From assembly GCA_003566215.1 (NCBI GenBank), contig PXEJ01000022.1, positions 1 to 5,130 of the forward strand: a stretch of 5,130 nt of DNA, in the 5' to 3' direction. This stretch comes from Cyanobacteria bacterium T3Sed10_376R1m. GTDB taxonomy: Bacteria > Cyanobacteriota > Cyanobacteriia > Cyanobacteriales > Cyanobacteriaceae. Made by a program: the position numbers and the translations under genes. The notes beneath the pieces were generated by a model. The model worked only from the letters and a program-made list of their open reading frames with translations. It was not told the origin of the DNA and did no database searches. Positions 1-5,130 of the stretch are shown piece by piece. The stretch's first letter is position 1, and every line of letters begins with the position of its first letter.

Positions 1-1273
1 CCCTGGATTCTGGTCTTTTGAAGGAGTTGCGATCGCCCATATCGTCCTCTCTGGTTTATTATTCCTAGCGGCTGTATGGCACTGGGTATTTTGGGACTTG
101 GAACTATTTACCGATTCTCGTACTGGTGAACCTGCTTTAGATTTACCAAAAATGTTTGGTATCCATTTATTCTTATCTGGATTACTCTGTTTTGGTTTTG
201 GTGCATTCCACCTAACCGGTTTATGGGGTCCTGGAATGTGGGTATCCGATGCCTATGGCTTAACTGGTCATGTGCAACCAGTGGCTCCAGAATGGGGCCC
301 ATCTGGGTTTAATCCCTTTAACCCCGGTGGTGTAGTTGCTCACCATATCGCCGCAGGGATTGTGGGTATTATCGCTGGACTATTCCACCTCAGTGTACGC
401 CCTCCCGAAAGACTTTACAAAGCTCTTCGTATGGGTAACATTGAAACGGTACTTTCTAGTAGTATTGCCGCAGTATTCTTTGCTGCCTTCGTAGTAGCAG
501 GAACTATGTGGTATGGTAGTGCCACTACCCCCGTAGAATTATTTGGACCTACCCGTTATCAGTGGGACCAAGGATACTATCAACAAGAAATTGAAAATCG
601 TGTTCAAGGTGCGATCGCACGAGGTGCAACCCCTGCCGAGGCATGGGAATCTGTACCTGAAAAACTAGCATTCTATGACTACGTAGGAAACAGCCCCGCA
701 AAAGGTGGTTTATTCCGTACAGGGCCAATGGATAAAGGCGATGGAATCGCCCAAGGTTGGTTAGGACACCCTGTATTTAAAGATAAAGAAGGCAGAGAAT
801 TATCCTTACGTCGTCTTCCCAACTTCTTTGAAACCTTCCCCGTTGTTTTAACCGACGCTGACGGTGTAGTTCGTGCGGACATTCCTTTCCGTCGTGCAGA
901 ATCCGCCCTTAGTGTAGAGCAAACTGGTGTTACCGTTTCCTTCTTAGGTGGTAATTTAGATGGTCAAACCTTCACTGACCCCTTAGATGTAAAACGTTAT
1001 GCCCGTAAAGCACAACTTGGTGAACCCTTTGAGTTTGACACAGAAACCCTAAATTCTGACGGTGTATTCCGTACCAGTACTAGAGGTTGGTTTGCTTTTG
1101 GTCATGCTTGTTTCGCCTTATTATTCTTCTTTGGTCACATTTGGCACGGTTCTCGTACCTTGTTCCGTGATGTATTTGCTGGTATTGACCCAGACTTAGA
1201 TCCAGATCAAGTAGAATGGGGTTTATTCCAAAAAGTGGGTGACAAATCTACCCGAGCCCGTAGTGAGGCTTAA
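1..1273 (+). CDS. psbB: Photosystem II CP47 chlorophyll-binding protein, 5'-truncated by the window edge
   Basis: CP47 is a core antenna protein of photosystem II. It has six thylakoid transmembrane helices, binds chlorophyll a and beta-carotene, and passes excitation energy to the D1/D2 reaction centre. The reading frame is open from base 2 and gives 423 residues ending in TAA. By comparison with remembered plant and Synechocystis CP47, the first residue here is about residue 88, so the whole protein would be near 510 aa, normal for the family. Chlorophyll-ligand histidines are visible in AHIVLSG (His100), WHW (His114), [31 protein letters not shown], and the last helix FGHA...FFGHIWHG. The large lumenal loop between helices 5 and 6 ([12 protein letters not shown] to RGWFAFGH) is intact. 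A TTG at position 98 is internal and is not the start. psbT follows after 102 nt. Identification is essentially certain; only the N-terminal 87 or so residues lie outside the window. Confidence 0.98.
   Translation, partial: PGFWSFEGVAIAHIVLSGLLFLAAVWHWVFWDLELFTDSRTGEPALDLPKMFGIHLFLSGLLCFGFGAFHLTGLWGPGMWVSDAYGLTGHVQPVAPEWGPSGFNPFNPGGVVAHHIAAGIVGIIAGLFHLSVRPPERLYKALRMGNIETVLSSSIAAVFFAAFVVAGTMWYGSATTPVELFGPTRYQWDQGYYQQEIENRVQGAIARGATPAEAWESVPEKLAFYDYVGNSPAKGGLFRTGPMDKGDGIAQGWLGHPVFKDKEGRELSLRRLPNFFETFPVVLTDADGVVRADIPFRRAESALSVEQTGVTVSFLGGNLDGQTFTDPLDVKRYARKAQLGEPFEFDTETLNSDGVFRTSTRGWFAFGHACFALLFFFGHIWHGSRTLFRDVFAGIDPDLDPDQVEWGLFQKVGDKSTRARSEA
29..36. repeat. HIP1 octamer GCGATCGC in psbB (first copy)
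   Basis: Highly iterated palindrome 1 is an abundant octamer in many cyanobacterial genomes. This copy is read in frame as GCG-ATC-GCC (Ala-Ile-Ala), just before the chlorophyll-ligand His100. Confidence 0.95.
611..618. repeat. HIP1 octamer in psbB (second copy)
   Basis: GCGATCGC with flanking T and A (the common decamer TGCGATCGCA). It is read in frame as Ala-Ile-Ala in a variable part of the large lumenal loop of CP47. Confidence 0.95.
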
Positions 1274-1283
1274 TTGTTAAGAT

Positions 1284-1333
1284 GAAATTAGGGTTTTATT
1301 AATTCTTCTTCGAGTTAATATTTCCCTAATTTT
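1284..1333 (+). other. Long stem-loop in the psbB-psbT spacer
   Basis: The spacer contains an extended imperfect hairpin. AAATTAGGG (1285-1293) pairs with CCCTAATTT (1324-1332), and G1284 can add a wobble pair with T1333. A 3x3 T-T internal loop follows, then TATTAA (1297-1302) pairs with TTAATA (1315-1320). Three further pairs (1303-1305 with 1312-1314, one of them a wobble) close a six-base TTCTTC loop. A T-rich stretch (1330-1339) comes directly after the stem. This could be a leaky terminator, a processing site, or a structure protecting the psbB mRNA 3' end, any of which would set psbB and psbT levels separately. The pairing is read directly from the sequence; the function is inferred. 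Confidence 0.6.
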
Positions 1334-1375
1334 TATTTTCAGTCAATTTTTTAACCATTCAATAGAGGAAAAATT

Positions 1376-1471
1376 ATGGAAAGTGTTGCATATATTCTCG
1401 TTTTAGCAATGGCAATCTCTGTATTGTTCTTTGCGATCGCATTTCGTGAACCTCCCAAAATTCAAAAATAG
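1376..1471 (+). CDS. psbT: Photosystem II reaction centre protein T
   Basis: PsbT is a single-helix subunit at the PSII monomer-monomer interface, next to D1 and CP47. In other organisms it supports dimer stability and recovery of photodamaged reaction centres. The gene encodes 31 residues, MESVAYILVLAMAISVLFF continuing to AIAFREPPKIQK. The start MESVAYIL, a hydrophobic membrane span (about residues 4-23) and the stromal tail FREPP are hallmarks of the family, and 31 aa is its usual length. The ATG is preceded by AGAGGA (1364-1369), a good Shine-Dalgarno match at suitable spacing. The position downstream of psbB on the same strand matches the conserved psbB-psbT order in cyanobacteria and plastids. 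A HIP1 site lies inside the gene and encodes its Ala-Ile-Ala. A strong terminator follows. Confidence 0.97.
   Translation: MESVAYILVLAMAISVLFFAIAFREPPKIQK
1433..1440. repeat. HIP1 octamer in psbT
   Basis: GCGATCGC in the decamer form TGCGATCGCA. It encodes the conserved Ala-Ile-Ala at the end of the PsbT membrane helix (FFAIAFREPP). Confidence 0.95.
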
Positions 1472-1499
1472 ATAACATCTAAAAAAGATTAATCCATGG

Positions 1500-1528
1500 C
1501 ATCTCTAAAAATTTTAGAGATGTTTTTT
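1500..1528 (+). terminator. Rho-independent terminator after psbT
   Basis: An 11-bp perfect stem, CATCTCTAAAA (1500-1510) with TTTTAGAGATG (1512-1522), is followed at once by six T residues (1523-1528). The perfect pairing leaves only one unpaired base, so the A-T pairs at the tip must open to form a real loop. It lies 28 nt after the psbT stop and ends next to the queG stop codon, separating the two convergent units. On the minus strand the nearest T-run is about 13 nt beyond the stem, so it is a poorer terminator for queG, although the hairpin could still serve both directions. Confidence 0.88.
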
Positions 1529-1529
1529 C

Positions 1530-2477
1530 TTAAATATCCTCCCCGAGATGAGCTTGGGCATTACGGCGCCACATAAAAGGTTTTATTCTCCTTAAAGCAG
1601 AAGCAGTAAATCTTTTATCCCAATCAGAATCACTAAGTTGAGCCAATTCCTTAAGGTTAGGATTCAGATTGTCAGGGTAAGGATTAAACTCATCTACATC
1701 CGTAGGTTGAGCAAACCTTTCATTCCAAGGACAAACATCTTGACATATATCCCATCCAGCTACCCAACCATTAAGGTTCGAGGCAATCTTTTTCGGCAAT
1801 TTTTCCGAAGTATTTTCAATAGTATGATAGGCAATACAACGGTTGGCATCCACCACAAAAGGTTTAGTGATTGCTTGGGTAGGACAGGCAGTAATACAAC
1901 GGGTACAAGTACCACAATGATTAGTGTGAGGTTTATCAGCAGTCAGAGGAATATTAACTAAAATTTCAGCCAAAAAAACCCAACTACCATAATCGGTTGT
2001 AATCACATTACTATTTTTAGCAATCCAACCAATACCAGCCTTTTGCGCCCAAACCTTGTCCTGAATAGGTCCAGTGTCCACATAAAATCGAGCTTTAATC
2101 CCTTCATTTTGGCTTTTTAACCATTCAGTTAAAACTTTTAACTTTTTCGTGATAATACGATGATAGTCCCTGCCCCAACCATAACGGGAAATTTTACCAT
2201 GATCTAAATTTTCTGAACGTTTATGGGGAGTATAATAATTCAGTGCCACGCAAATAACCGATTGTACTTCCTCCATACATAAACGAATATCTTGTCGTTT
2301 AGGACTACTCATCCAATCCATATCCCCTTGATAACCATTACTCAACCATTCTTGAAGATGATTAACGGCTTTATGGTGATAATCTCCGATTTCCTCAACA
2401 TTGGCAATCCCAACTCGATGAAAACCAACCTCCATCGCTTTTCTTTTAATTTCTGGTGCCGTTAATTCCCTTTGCAT
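1530..2477 (-). CDS. queG: Epoxyqueuosine reductase (cobalamin-dependent, 4Fe-4S)
   Basis: QueG reduces epoxyqueuosine to queuosine in the tRNA anticodon wobble position (Asp, Asn, His and Tyr tRNAs), the last step of queuosine synthesis. It uses cobalamin and two 4Fe-4S clusters and is cytoplasmic. The 315-aa product has the N-terminal cobalamin-binding half and the family motif YVDTGP with Asp134, equivalent to the proposed catalytic acid. It also has a ferredoxin-like segment with Cys188, 191, 194 and 198 (CGTCTRCITACP), Cys214, and WDICQDVCPWN with Cys245 and Cys249. In remembered QueG proteins this last motif begins with Cys (GCDxCQxVCP), but residue 242 here is Trp, so one expected ligand is missing. 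The protein lacks the C-terminal HEAT-like extension of the roughly 380-aa E. coli and B. subtilis enzymes. The start ATG has no clear Shine-Dalgarno. The gene lies 63 nt downstream of aroB on the same strand and is probably cotranscribed with it. Confidence 0.93.
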   Translation of the reverse strand: MQRELTAPEIKRKAMEVGFHRVGIANVEEIGDYHHKAVNHLQEWLSNGYQGDMDWMSSPKRQDIRLCMEEVQSVICVALNYYTPHKRSENLDHGKISRYGWGRDYHRIITKKLKVLTEWLKSQNEGIKARFYVDTGPIQDKVWAQKAGIGWIAKNSNVITTDYGSWVFLAEILVNIPLTADKPHTNHCGTCTRCITACPTQAITKPFVVDANRCIAYHTIENTSEKLPKKIASNLNGWVAGWDICQDVCPWNERFAQPTDVDEFNPYPDNLNPNLKELAQLSDSDWDKRFTASALRRIKPFMWRRNAQAHLGEDI

Positions 2478-2540
2478 TTTTATCTATTACTCAAACACTA
2501 AATTTTTGCACCCATTGCCACAGTTAAAGCCCGACAAAAG

Positions 2541-3623
2541 TTAAAAACAACTTCTTAAAAACTCAGAGGTTATTTCATCAGTAATAATAACCTTGCCAAT
2601 TTTTTCAGGCAATATAAAACGTACCTTACCCGCCTTTACTTTCTTATCCAACTGCAAACTGGCAATGAGTTTTTCTGGGTCTAAATCCAAAGGTATTTGA
2701 GTCGGTAACCCTGTTTTCGCAATTAAATCATCCTGACGTTGAGCTTCAGTTTTAGTCCATAAACCAGCCCTAAGAGCTATTTTACCAGCAAATACCATCC
2801 CAATAGCAACGGCTTCCCCATGAACATACTTTTCATAATTAGTTAAACTCTCTACCCCATGGGCAATAGTATGTCCATAGTTAAGGATAGCCCTCAAACC
2901 TCCTTCCCTTTCATCCTGACTAACAACTTCGGCTTTAGCACTACAAGAACGTTGCAAAATATAACTCAGCAGTTCAGTATCCAAAACATCCAAGCTATTC
3001 AACTTACTTGCTGATTCTAGCCTGTCAAATAACTGATTATCCCAAATTACTCCATATTTTATAACTTCTGCCATACCTGCCCTAAACTCCCGCTCAGGTA
3101 AGGTTTTCAATACTACAGGATCAATTAAAACTAACTTAGGTTGATAAAAAGCACCAATTAAATTTTTTCCTTGAGGATGATTAACTCCCGTTTTACCGCC
3201 CACCGAAGCATCTACCATACTTAATAATGAGGTAGGAATTTGAATAAAATTAATTCCCCTCAACCAAGTGGCGGCGGCAAAACCTGTCATGTCACCAATG
3301 ACTCCTCCTCCTAATGCTACCATCGTCGAATTTCTTTCAAGGCGAAGATTTAAAGCGACATCATAGATTGTACGAATGGATTCTAAATTTTTATAACTTT
3401 CTCCTGCGGGAATTAAATGATAGTTAACGTCAAAACCGGCTTTTGTTAGAGAATCAAGGGTTGTTTGCCCGTAAAAATTGAATATTTCAGGGTTAGAAAT
3501 AACTAAAATCTTTTTACCAATATTTAAAGACTGTGCTTTCTTCCCAATGTCACTTAATCCATTTGTAGCGATATGAATTTCGTAAGAGTTTTGGGGTAAT
3601 TTGACGGGGATAATAGATTGCAT
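2541..3623 (-). CDS. aroB: 3-dehydroquinate synthase
   Basis: AroB converts DAHP (3-deoxy-D-arabino-heptulosonate 7-phosphate) to 3-dehydroquinate, the second step of the shikimate pathway to aromatic amino acids and chorismate-derived compounds, using NAD+ and a divalent metal. The 360-aa length is normal. Visible features in order are an N-terminal Rossmann-like domain, the NAD-binding motif GGGVIGD (105-111), and [19 protein letters not shown] (130-148) with Lys144. GKNLIGAF (152-159) contains Lys153. The metal ligands appear as Glu186 in AEVIKYG, His251 in NYGHTIAHG and His268 in [10 protein letters not shown]. No key residue is missing. The ATG at 3623 is followed by the usual start of the family (strand, then YEIHI) and lies about 22 nt from a consensus -10 box, which supports this start; no Shine-Dalgarno is evident. 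queG lies downstream on the same strand. Confidence 0.97.
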   Translation of the reverse strand: MQSIIPVKLPQNSYEIHIATNGLSDIGKKAQSLNIGKKILVISNPEIFNFYGQTTLDSLTKAGFDVNYHLIPAGESYKNLESIRTIYDVALNLRLERNSTMVALGGGVIGDMTGFAAATWLRGINFIQIPTSLLSMVDASVGGKTGVNHPQGKNLIGAFYQPKLVLIDPVVLKTLPEREFRAGMAEVIKYGVIWDNQLFDRLESASKLNSLDVLDTELLSYILQRSCSAKAEVVSQDEREGGLRAILNYGHTIAHGVESLTNYEKYVHGEAVAIGMVFAGKIALRAGLWTKTEAQRQDDLIAKTGLPTQIPLDLDPEKLIASLQLDKKVKAGKVRFILPEKIGKVIITDEITSEFLRSCF

Positions 3624-3645
3624 CGTTATTTTAAAAAGAACTTGA

Positions 3646-3651
3646 ATTATA
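3646..3651 (-). promoter_or_regulatory. Putative -10 box of the aroB-queG promoter
   Basis: Read on the minus strand, these bases are a perfect TATAAT. Transcription would start near 3639, giving a leader of only about 16 nt before the aroB ATG. No convincing -35 hexamer lies 16-18 nt upstream. The 16-bp palindrome at 3674-3689 would be centred about 42 bases upstream of the predicted start, a typical activator position. The motif is seen; its use is inferred. Confidence 0.5.
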
Positions 3652-3673
3652 GTCGCTATGACTGACTTTACAG

Positions 3674-3689
3674 TCTATTGTACAATAGA
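3674..3689. promoter_or_regulatory. Perfect 16-bp palindrome in the aroB-petL divergent region
   Basis: TCTATTGTACAATAGA is an uninterrupted inverted repeat with no central spacer, the form expected of an operator for a dimeric regulator. It fits almost exactly between a possible petL -35 (TTTACA, 3667-3672) and a weak -10 (TAGGTT, 3690-3695) that are 17 bp apart. It also lies upstream of the minus-strand aroB -10. It does not match the NtcA (GTA-N8-TAC), cyanobacterial LexA or RpaB HLR1 patterns as I know them. Operator function is a hypothesis; part of it also overlaps the hairpin at 3684-3706. Confidence 0.4.
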
Positions 3690-3706
3690 TAGGTTATCTA
3701 TTTTTT
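3684..3706 (+). other. Hairpin plus T-run just upstream of petL (attenuator-like)
   Basis: AATAGATA (3684-3691) pairs perfectly with TATCTATT (3695-3702) around a GGT loop, and six T residues (3701-3706) overlap and follow the stem. This is terminator geometry placed before petL, not after a gene. Its 5' arm shares six bases with the palindrome at 3674-3689, so the two folds exclude each other in RNA. The stem has only one G-C pair and would be weak. It matters only if petL transcription starts upstream of about 3674. Confidence 0.35.
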
Positions 3707-3722
3707 ATTAGGAGTTTTATAT

Positions 3723-3818
3723 ATGGCTGGTGTAATTGCTTATGTGGGTATTATCGGTGGTTTTTCTGTAGCTGCCGTTGGTTTATATTATGGTTTCCGT
3801 GCTTTTAAATTACTTTAA
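3723..3818 (+). CDS. petL: Cytochrome b6f complex subunit PetL
   Basis: PetL is a small single-helix subunit at the edge of the cytochrome b6f complex in the thylakoid membrane. It is not catalytic but helps keep the dimer stable. The gene encodes 31 residues, beginning MAGVIAYVGIIGGFSV and ending LYYGFRAFKLL. The features supporting PetL are the length, the pattern of an N-terminal (A/V)xAY followed by one hydrophobic helix (about residues 4-24), and the ending L(Y/F)(Y/F)G(L/F)RxxK(L/I)(L/I). It does not resemble PetG, PetM, PetN, PsaM, PsbX or Ycf12 as I remember them. AGGAG (3710-3714) lies 8 nt before the ATG and is an excellent ribosome binding site. The gene appears to be monocistronic or to run into the TPR gene 68 nt downstream. 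Very small proteins limit certainty. Confidence 0.85.
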   Translation: MAGVIAYVGIIGGFSVAAVGLYYGFRAFKLL

Positions 3819-3838
3819 TAAAGCGACAAAAATTAGTT

Positions 3839-3865
3839 AGGGGCGAACAATAATTAATTCGCCCT
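3839..3865 (+). repeat. GC-rich palindromic element after petL
   Basis: GGGCGAA (3841-3847) pairs with TTCGCCC (3858-3864) around a 10-nt AT-rich loop, with a possible extra G-T pair at 3840/3865. The core TAGGGGCGAA...TTCGCCC resembles the dispersed palindromes of the TAGGGGCGAAC / GTTCGCCCCTA type found between genes in many cyanobacteria, here with a degenerate right end. It stands out against very AT-rich flanks. There is no T-run after the stem, so it is not a standard terminator, but it could stabilise the petL mRNA 3' end. Confidence 0.5.
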
Positions 3866-3886
3866 GATAGTTAAACAAAATTTATC

Positions 3887-5062
3887 ATGAATATTTCACT
3901 ACGAATCTTCTCTAAATTTCTTTGGTTATTGGTGATATTAATTGCTTTTCACCCAATTAATGTTATTGCTCAAAATAGGGCTGTTAATCCTTTAAAGGTT
4001 AATGTTCAAGATAATTTATTACCTAACAATAATCAAAATTTAACGGAAGCACAAAAAGAGGAACTAAGGTTATCTTTAGCAAAATTAAATGATGATGCAA
4101 AGACTCAATTAGAGTTGGGTAATGATAATGAAGCTTTTAATATTTTTTATCGACAATTAAGGTTGACTAGATTTTTAGGAATAAGGGAAGAGGTGGAAGC
4201 TATTACGGAAGTGGCTCAAATTGCTTGGGATAAAAGTCGTGTTGATGATATAAGTTTTCTAACTGAAAGATTATCTTTATTAGAGTCAGAAAATACTCAA
4301 AATAATGTGCTTAATTCTCGATTATTGGATATTTTTTTTAAGGGTTATCAAGCCTTGGGAAATATTGATAAATCTATTAATATTCAACAACAAATTGTTA
4401 TCAACTCTAGAAGTAGTAGATTTCAAGAGCCATTAATTGATCATTTAGAAACTTTGGGAAATTTATATTTTAGTAAGTTTGATTATTTTAGTGCTAAACC
4501 CATTTATGAGGAATTATTAACTATTTCTGAAGATAGTAAAAGTTATGTTCGTCAAACTATTTATTTACAAAGATTGTCGCAAATTAATGGTAGGCTTTTA
4601 AACCTTGAGAATGCTCTTGAGTATAAGAAACAATTGGTTAATACCCATGTCCAAAATGAACGTTTTAGGGCAATTCCTTTGGTACAAATTGCGATCGCAA
4701 ATGACTATAAGTCCATAGATAATCCTACAGAGTCGGGGAATTATTATCAGGAGGCTTTTAATTTAGCATGGTCATTGGGACAATATGCGATCGCAGGAGA
4801 TGCTTTAAAGGGATTAGGTAAATTGTATCAAGATTATGGTGAACTAAACTCTGCTTTACAAATTTATCAAGAGTTAATTAAAGTAGAAGAACAGTCTTAT
4901 AATTTTTATGGCTTAATGGAAACCTACGAACAAATAGGTACTATTTATCAATTACAAAATAATTCTCAAGAAGCTAGACGAAGTTTTGTAAAAGCATTAC
5001 AAATTGCTCAACAATTACAGTACCGAGAAAATGATTTTATTCAAAAAATTGAACAACTTTAA
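3887..5062 (+). CDS. Exported TPR-repeat protein of unknown function
   Basis: I do not recognise a named family. The 391-aa product starts with a signal peptide: a short basic N-terminus, a hydrophobic core FLWLLVILIAF (11-21), and a VIA site with likely cleavage after Ala28. It should therefore be exported to the periplasm or thylakoid lumen. A low-complexity Asn/Gln-rich linker follows (about 29-55). The remainder is alpha-helical with TPR-like units starting near residues 66, 104, 146, 186, 226, 264, 304 and 344, a spacing of about 40 residues. The clearest are GDALKGLGKLYQDYGELNSA (304-323) and METYEQIGTIYQLQNNSQEA (344-363). Such arrays form protein-binding scaffolds, and no catalytic motif is visible. 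The start has no evident Shine-Dalgarno, but it gives a complete signal peptide. The gene is more AT-rich than psbB. It lies 68 nt after petL; cotranscription is possible but unproven. Confidence 0.85.
   Translation: MNISLRIFSKFLWLLVILIAFHPINVIAQNRAVNPLKVNVQDNLLPNNNQNLTEAQKEELRLSLAKLNDDAKTQLELGNDNEAFNIFYRQLRLTRFLGIREEVEAITEVAQIAWDKSRVDDISFLTERLSLLESENTQNNVLNSRLLDIFFKGYQALGNIDKSINIQQQIVINSRSSRFQEPLIDHLETLGNLYFSKFDYFSAKPIYEELLTISEDSKSYVRQTIYLQRLSQINGRLLNLENALEYKKQLVNTHVQNERFRAIPLVQIAIANDYKSIDNPTESGNYYQEAFNLAWSLGQYAIAGDALKGLGKLYQDYGELNSALQIYQELIKVEEQSYNFYGLMETYEQIGTIYQLQNNSQEARRSFVKALQIAQQLQYRENDFIQKIEQL
4691..4698. repeat. HIP1 octamer in the TPR gene (first copy)
   Basis: GCGATCGC in decamer form, read as Ala-Ile-Ala within the TPR-like unit beginning near residue 264. 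Confidence 0.95.
4787..4794. repeat. HIP1 octamer in the TPR gene (second copy)
   Basis: GCGATCGC in decamer form, exactly 96 bp after the previous copy and again read as Ala-Ile-Ala, at residues 301-303 just before the next TPR unit. Confidence 0.95.
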
Positions 5063-5101
5063 GCAAGATATAATTTGATTAGTTTATGGAAACAAATCTT
5101 C

Positions 5102-5119
5102 AATAATATATTATTTTTT
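5102..5119 (+). terminator. Possible weak terminator after the TPR gene
   Basis: AATAATATATTATT (5102-5115) is a perfect 14-bp palindrome that runs into a T-run ending at 5119, 40 nt after the TPR gene stop. All pairs are A-T, so the hairpin would be very weak, and palindromes arise easily in sequence this AT-rich. It is a candidate only. Confidence 0.3.
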
Positions 5120-5130
5120 GAAAATTTTAA

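Noticed and set aside
98..100. TTG as the start of a 391-aa protein
   Set aside because: The same frame is open to the window edge and encodes conserved CP47 sequence with His100 and His114 upstream, so the TTG is an internal Leu codon.
108..882. Two short minus-strand open frames inside psbB (108-302 and 679-882)
   Set aside because: They lie antisense to a strongly conserved gene, match no known family, and have no supporting start signals.
1638..1961. A 107-codon plus-strand open frame
   Set aside because: It is antisense to queG, whose cluster motifs are coded on the other strand; its composition looks like a by-product of that gene.
1530..2477. queG as a truncated pseudogene because it is shorter than the E. 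coli enzyme
   Set aside because: The frame is intact, the core domains are complete and only the C-terminal HEAT-like extension is absent, which is common in shorter members of the family.
3667..3686. RpaB HLR1-like light-response element upstream of petL
   Set aside because: TTACA-like half-sites occur in TTTACA and TGTACA, but they are 12 bp apart, not the 10 bp expected of HLR1, and the second half does not match.
3674..3689. NtcA or LexA binding site
   Set aside because: The palindrome lacks GTA-N8-TAC and does not fit the cyanobacterial LexA pattern as I know it.
5049..5074. Promoter for a downstream gene (TTGAAC and TATAAT)
   Set aside because: TATAAT at 5069-5074 is a perfect hexamer, but the TTGAAC is only 14 bp away and no gene start follows within the window; the ATG at 5086 meets a stop after six codons.

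Overview
The window is chromosomal DNA from an AT-rich cyanobacterium. The evidence is photosystem II genes (psbB then psbT), a cytochrome b6f small-subunit gene (petL) and five copies of the cyanobacterial HIP1 octamer GCGATCGC. The low GC, particularly in the second half, would suit a unicellular genus such as Cyanobacterium or Geminocystis, but that genus-level guess is weak.

Layout. Positions 1-1273 (+) hold the last 423 codons of psbB (CP47, PSII core antenna). A 102-nt spacer with a long hairpin leads to psbT (1376-1471, +), and a strong hairpin plus T-run at 1500-1528 ends that unit. The middle of the window is on the minus strand: aroB (3623-2541) is followed after 63 nt by queG (2477-1530), probably as one transcript that converges on psbT. 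A compact divergent region (3624-3722) separates aroB from petL (3723-3818, +). It contains a consensus minus-strand -10 box, a perfect 16-bp palindrome, and an overlapping hairpin with a T-run. After petL comes a GC-rich palindromic element, then a gene for an exported TPR-repeat protein of unknown function (3887-5062, +). The last 68 nt are AT-rich, with a possible weak terminator. No stretch longer than about 100 bases is without a gene.

Functions. psbB, psbT and petL encode thylakoid-membrane components of PSII and cytochrome b6f. aroB (shikimate pathway) and queG (last step of queuosine synthesis in tRNA) are soluble cytoplasmic enzymes with no evident pathway link to each other. The TPR protein has a signal peptide and should act in the periplasm or thylakoid lumen. 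No RNA genes, CRISPR arrays, transposases or phage genes were seen. This is mostly ordinary core genome. The best items for a second look are a Cys-to-Trp change in an iron-sulfur ligand motif of QueG and the overlapping palindromes upstream of petL.
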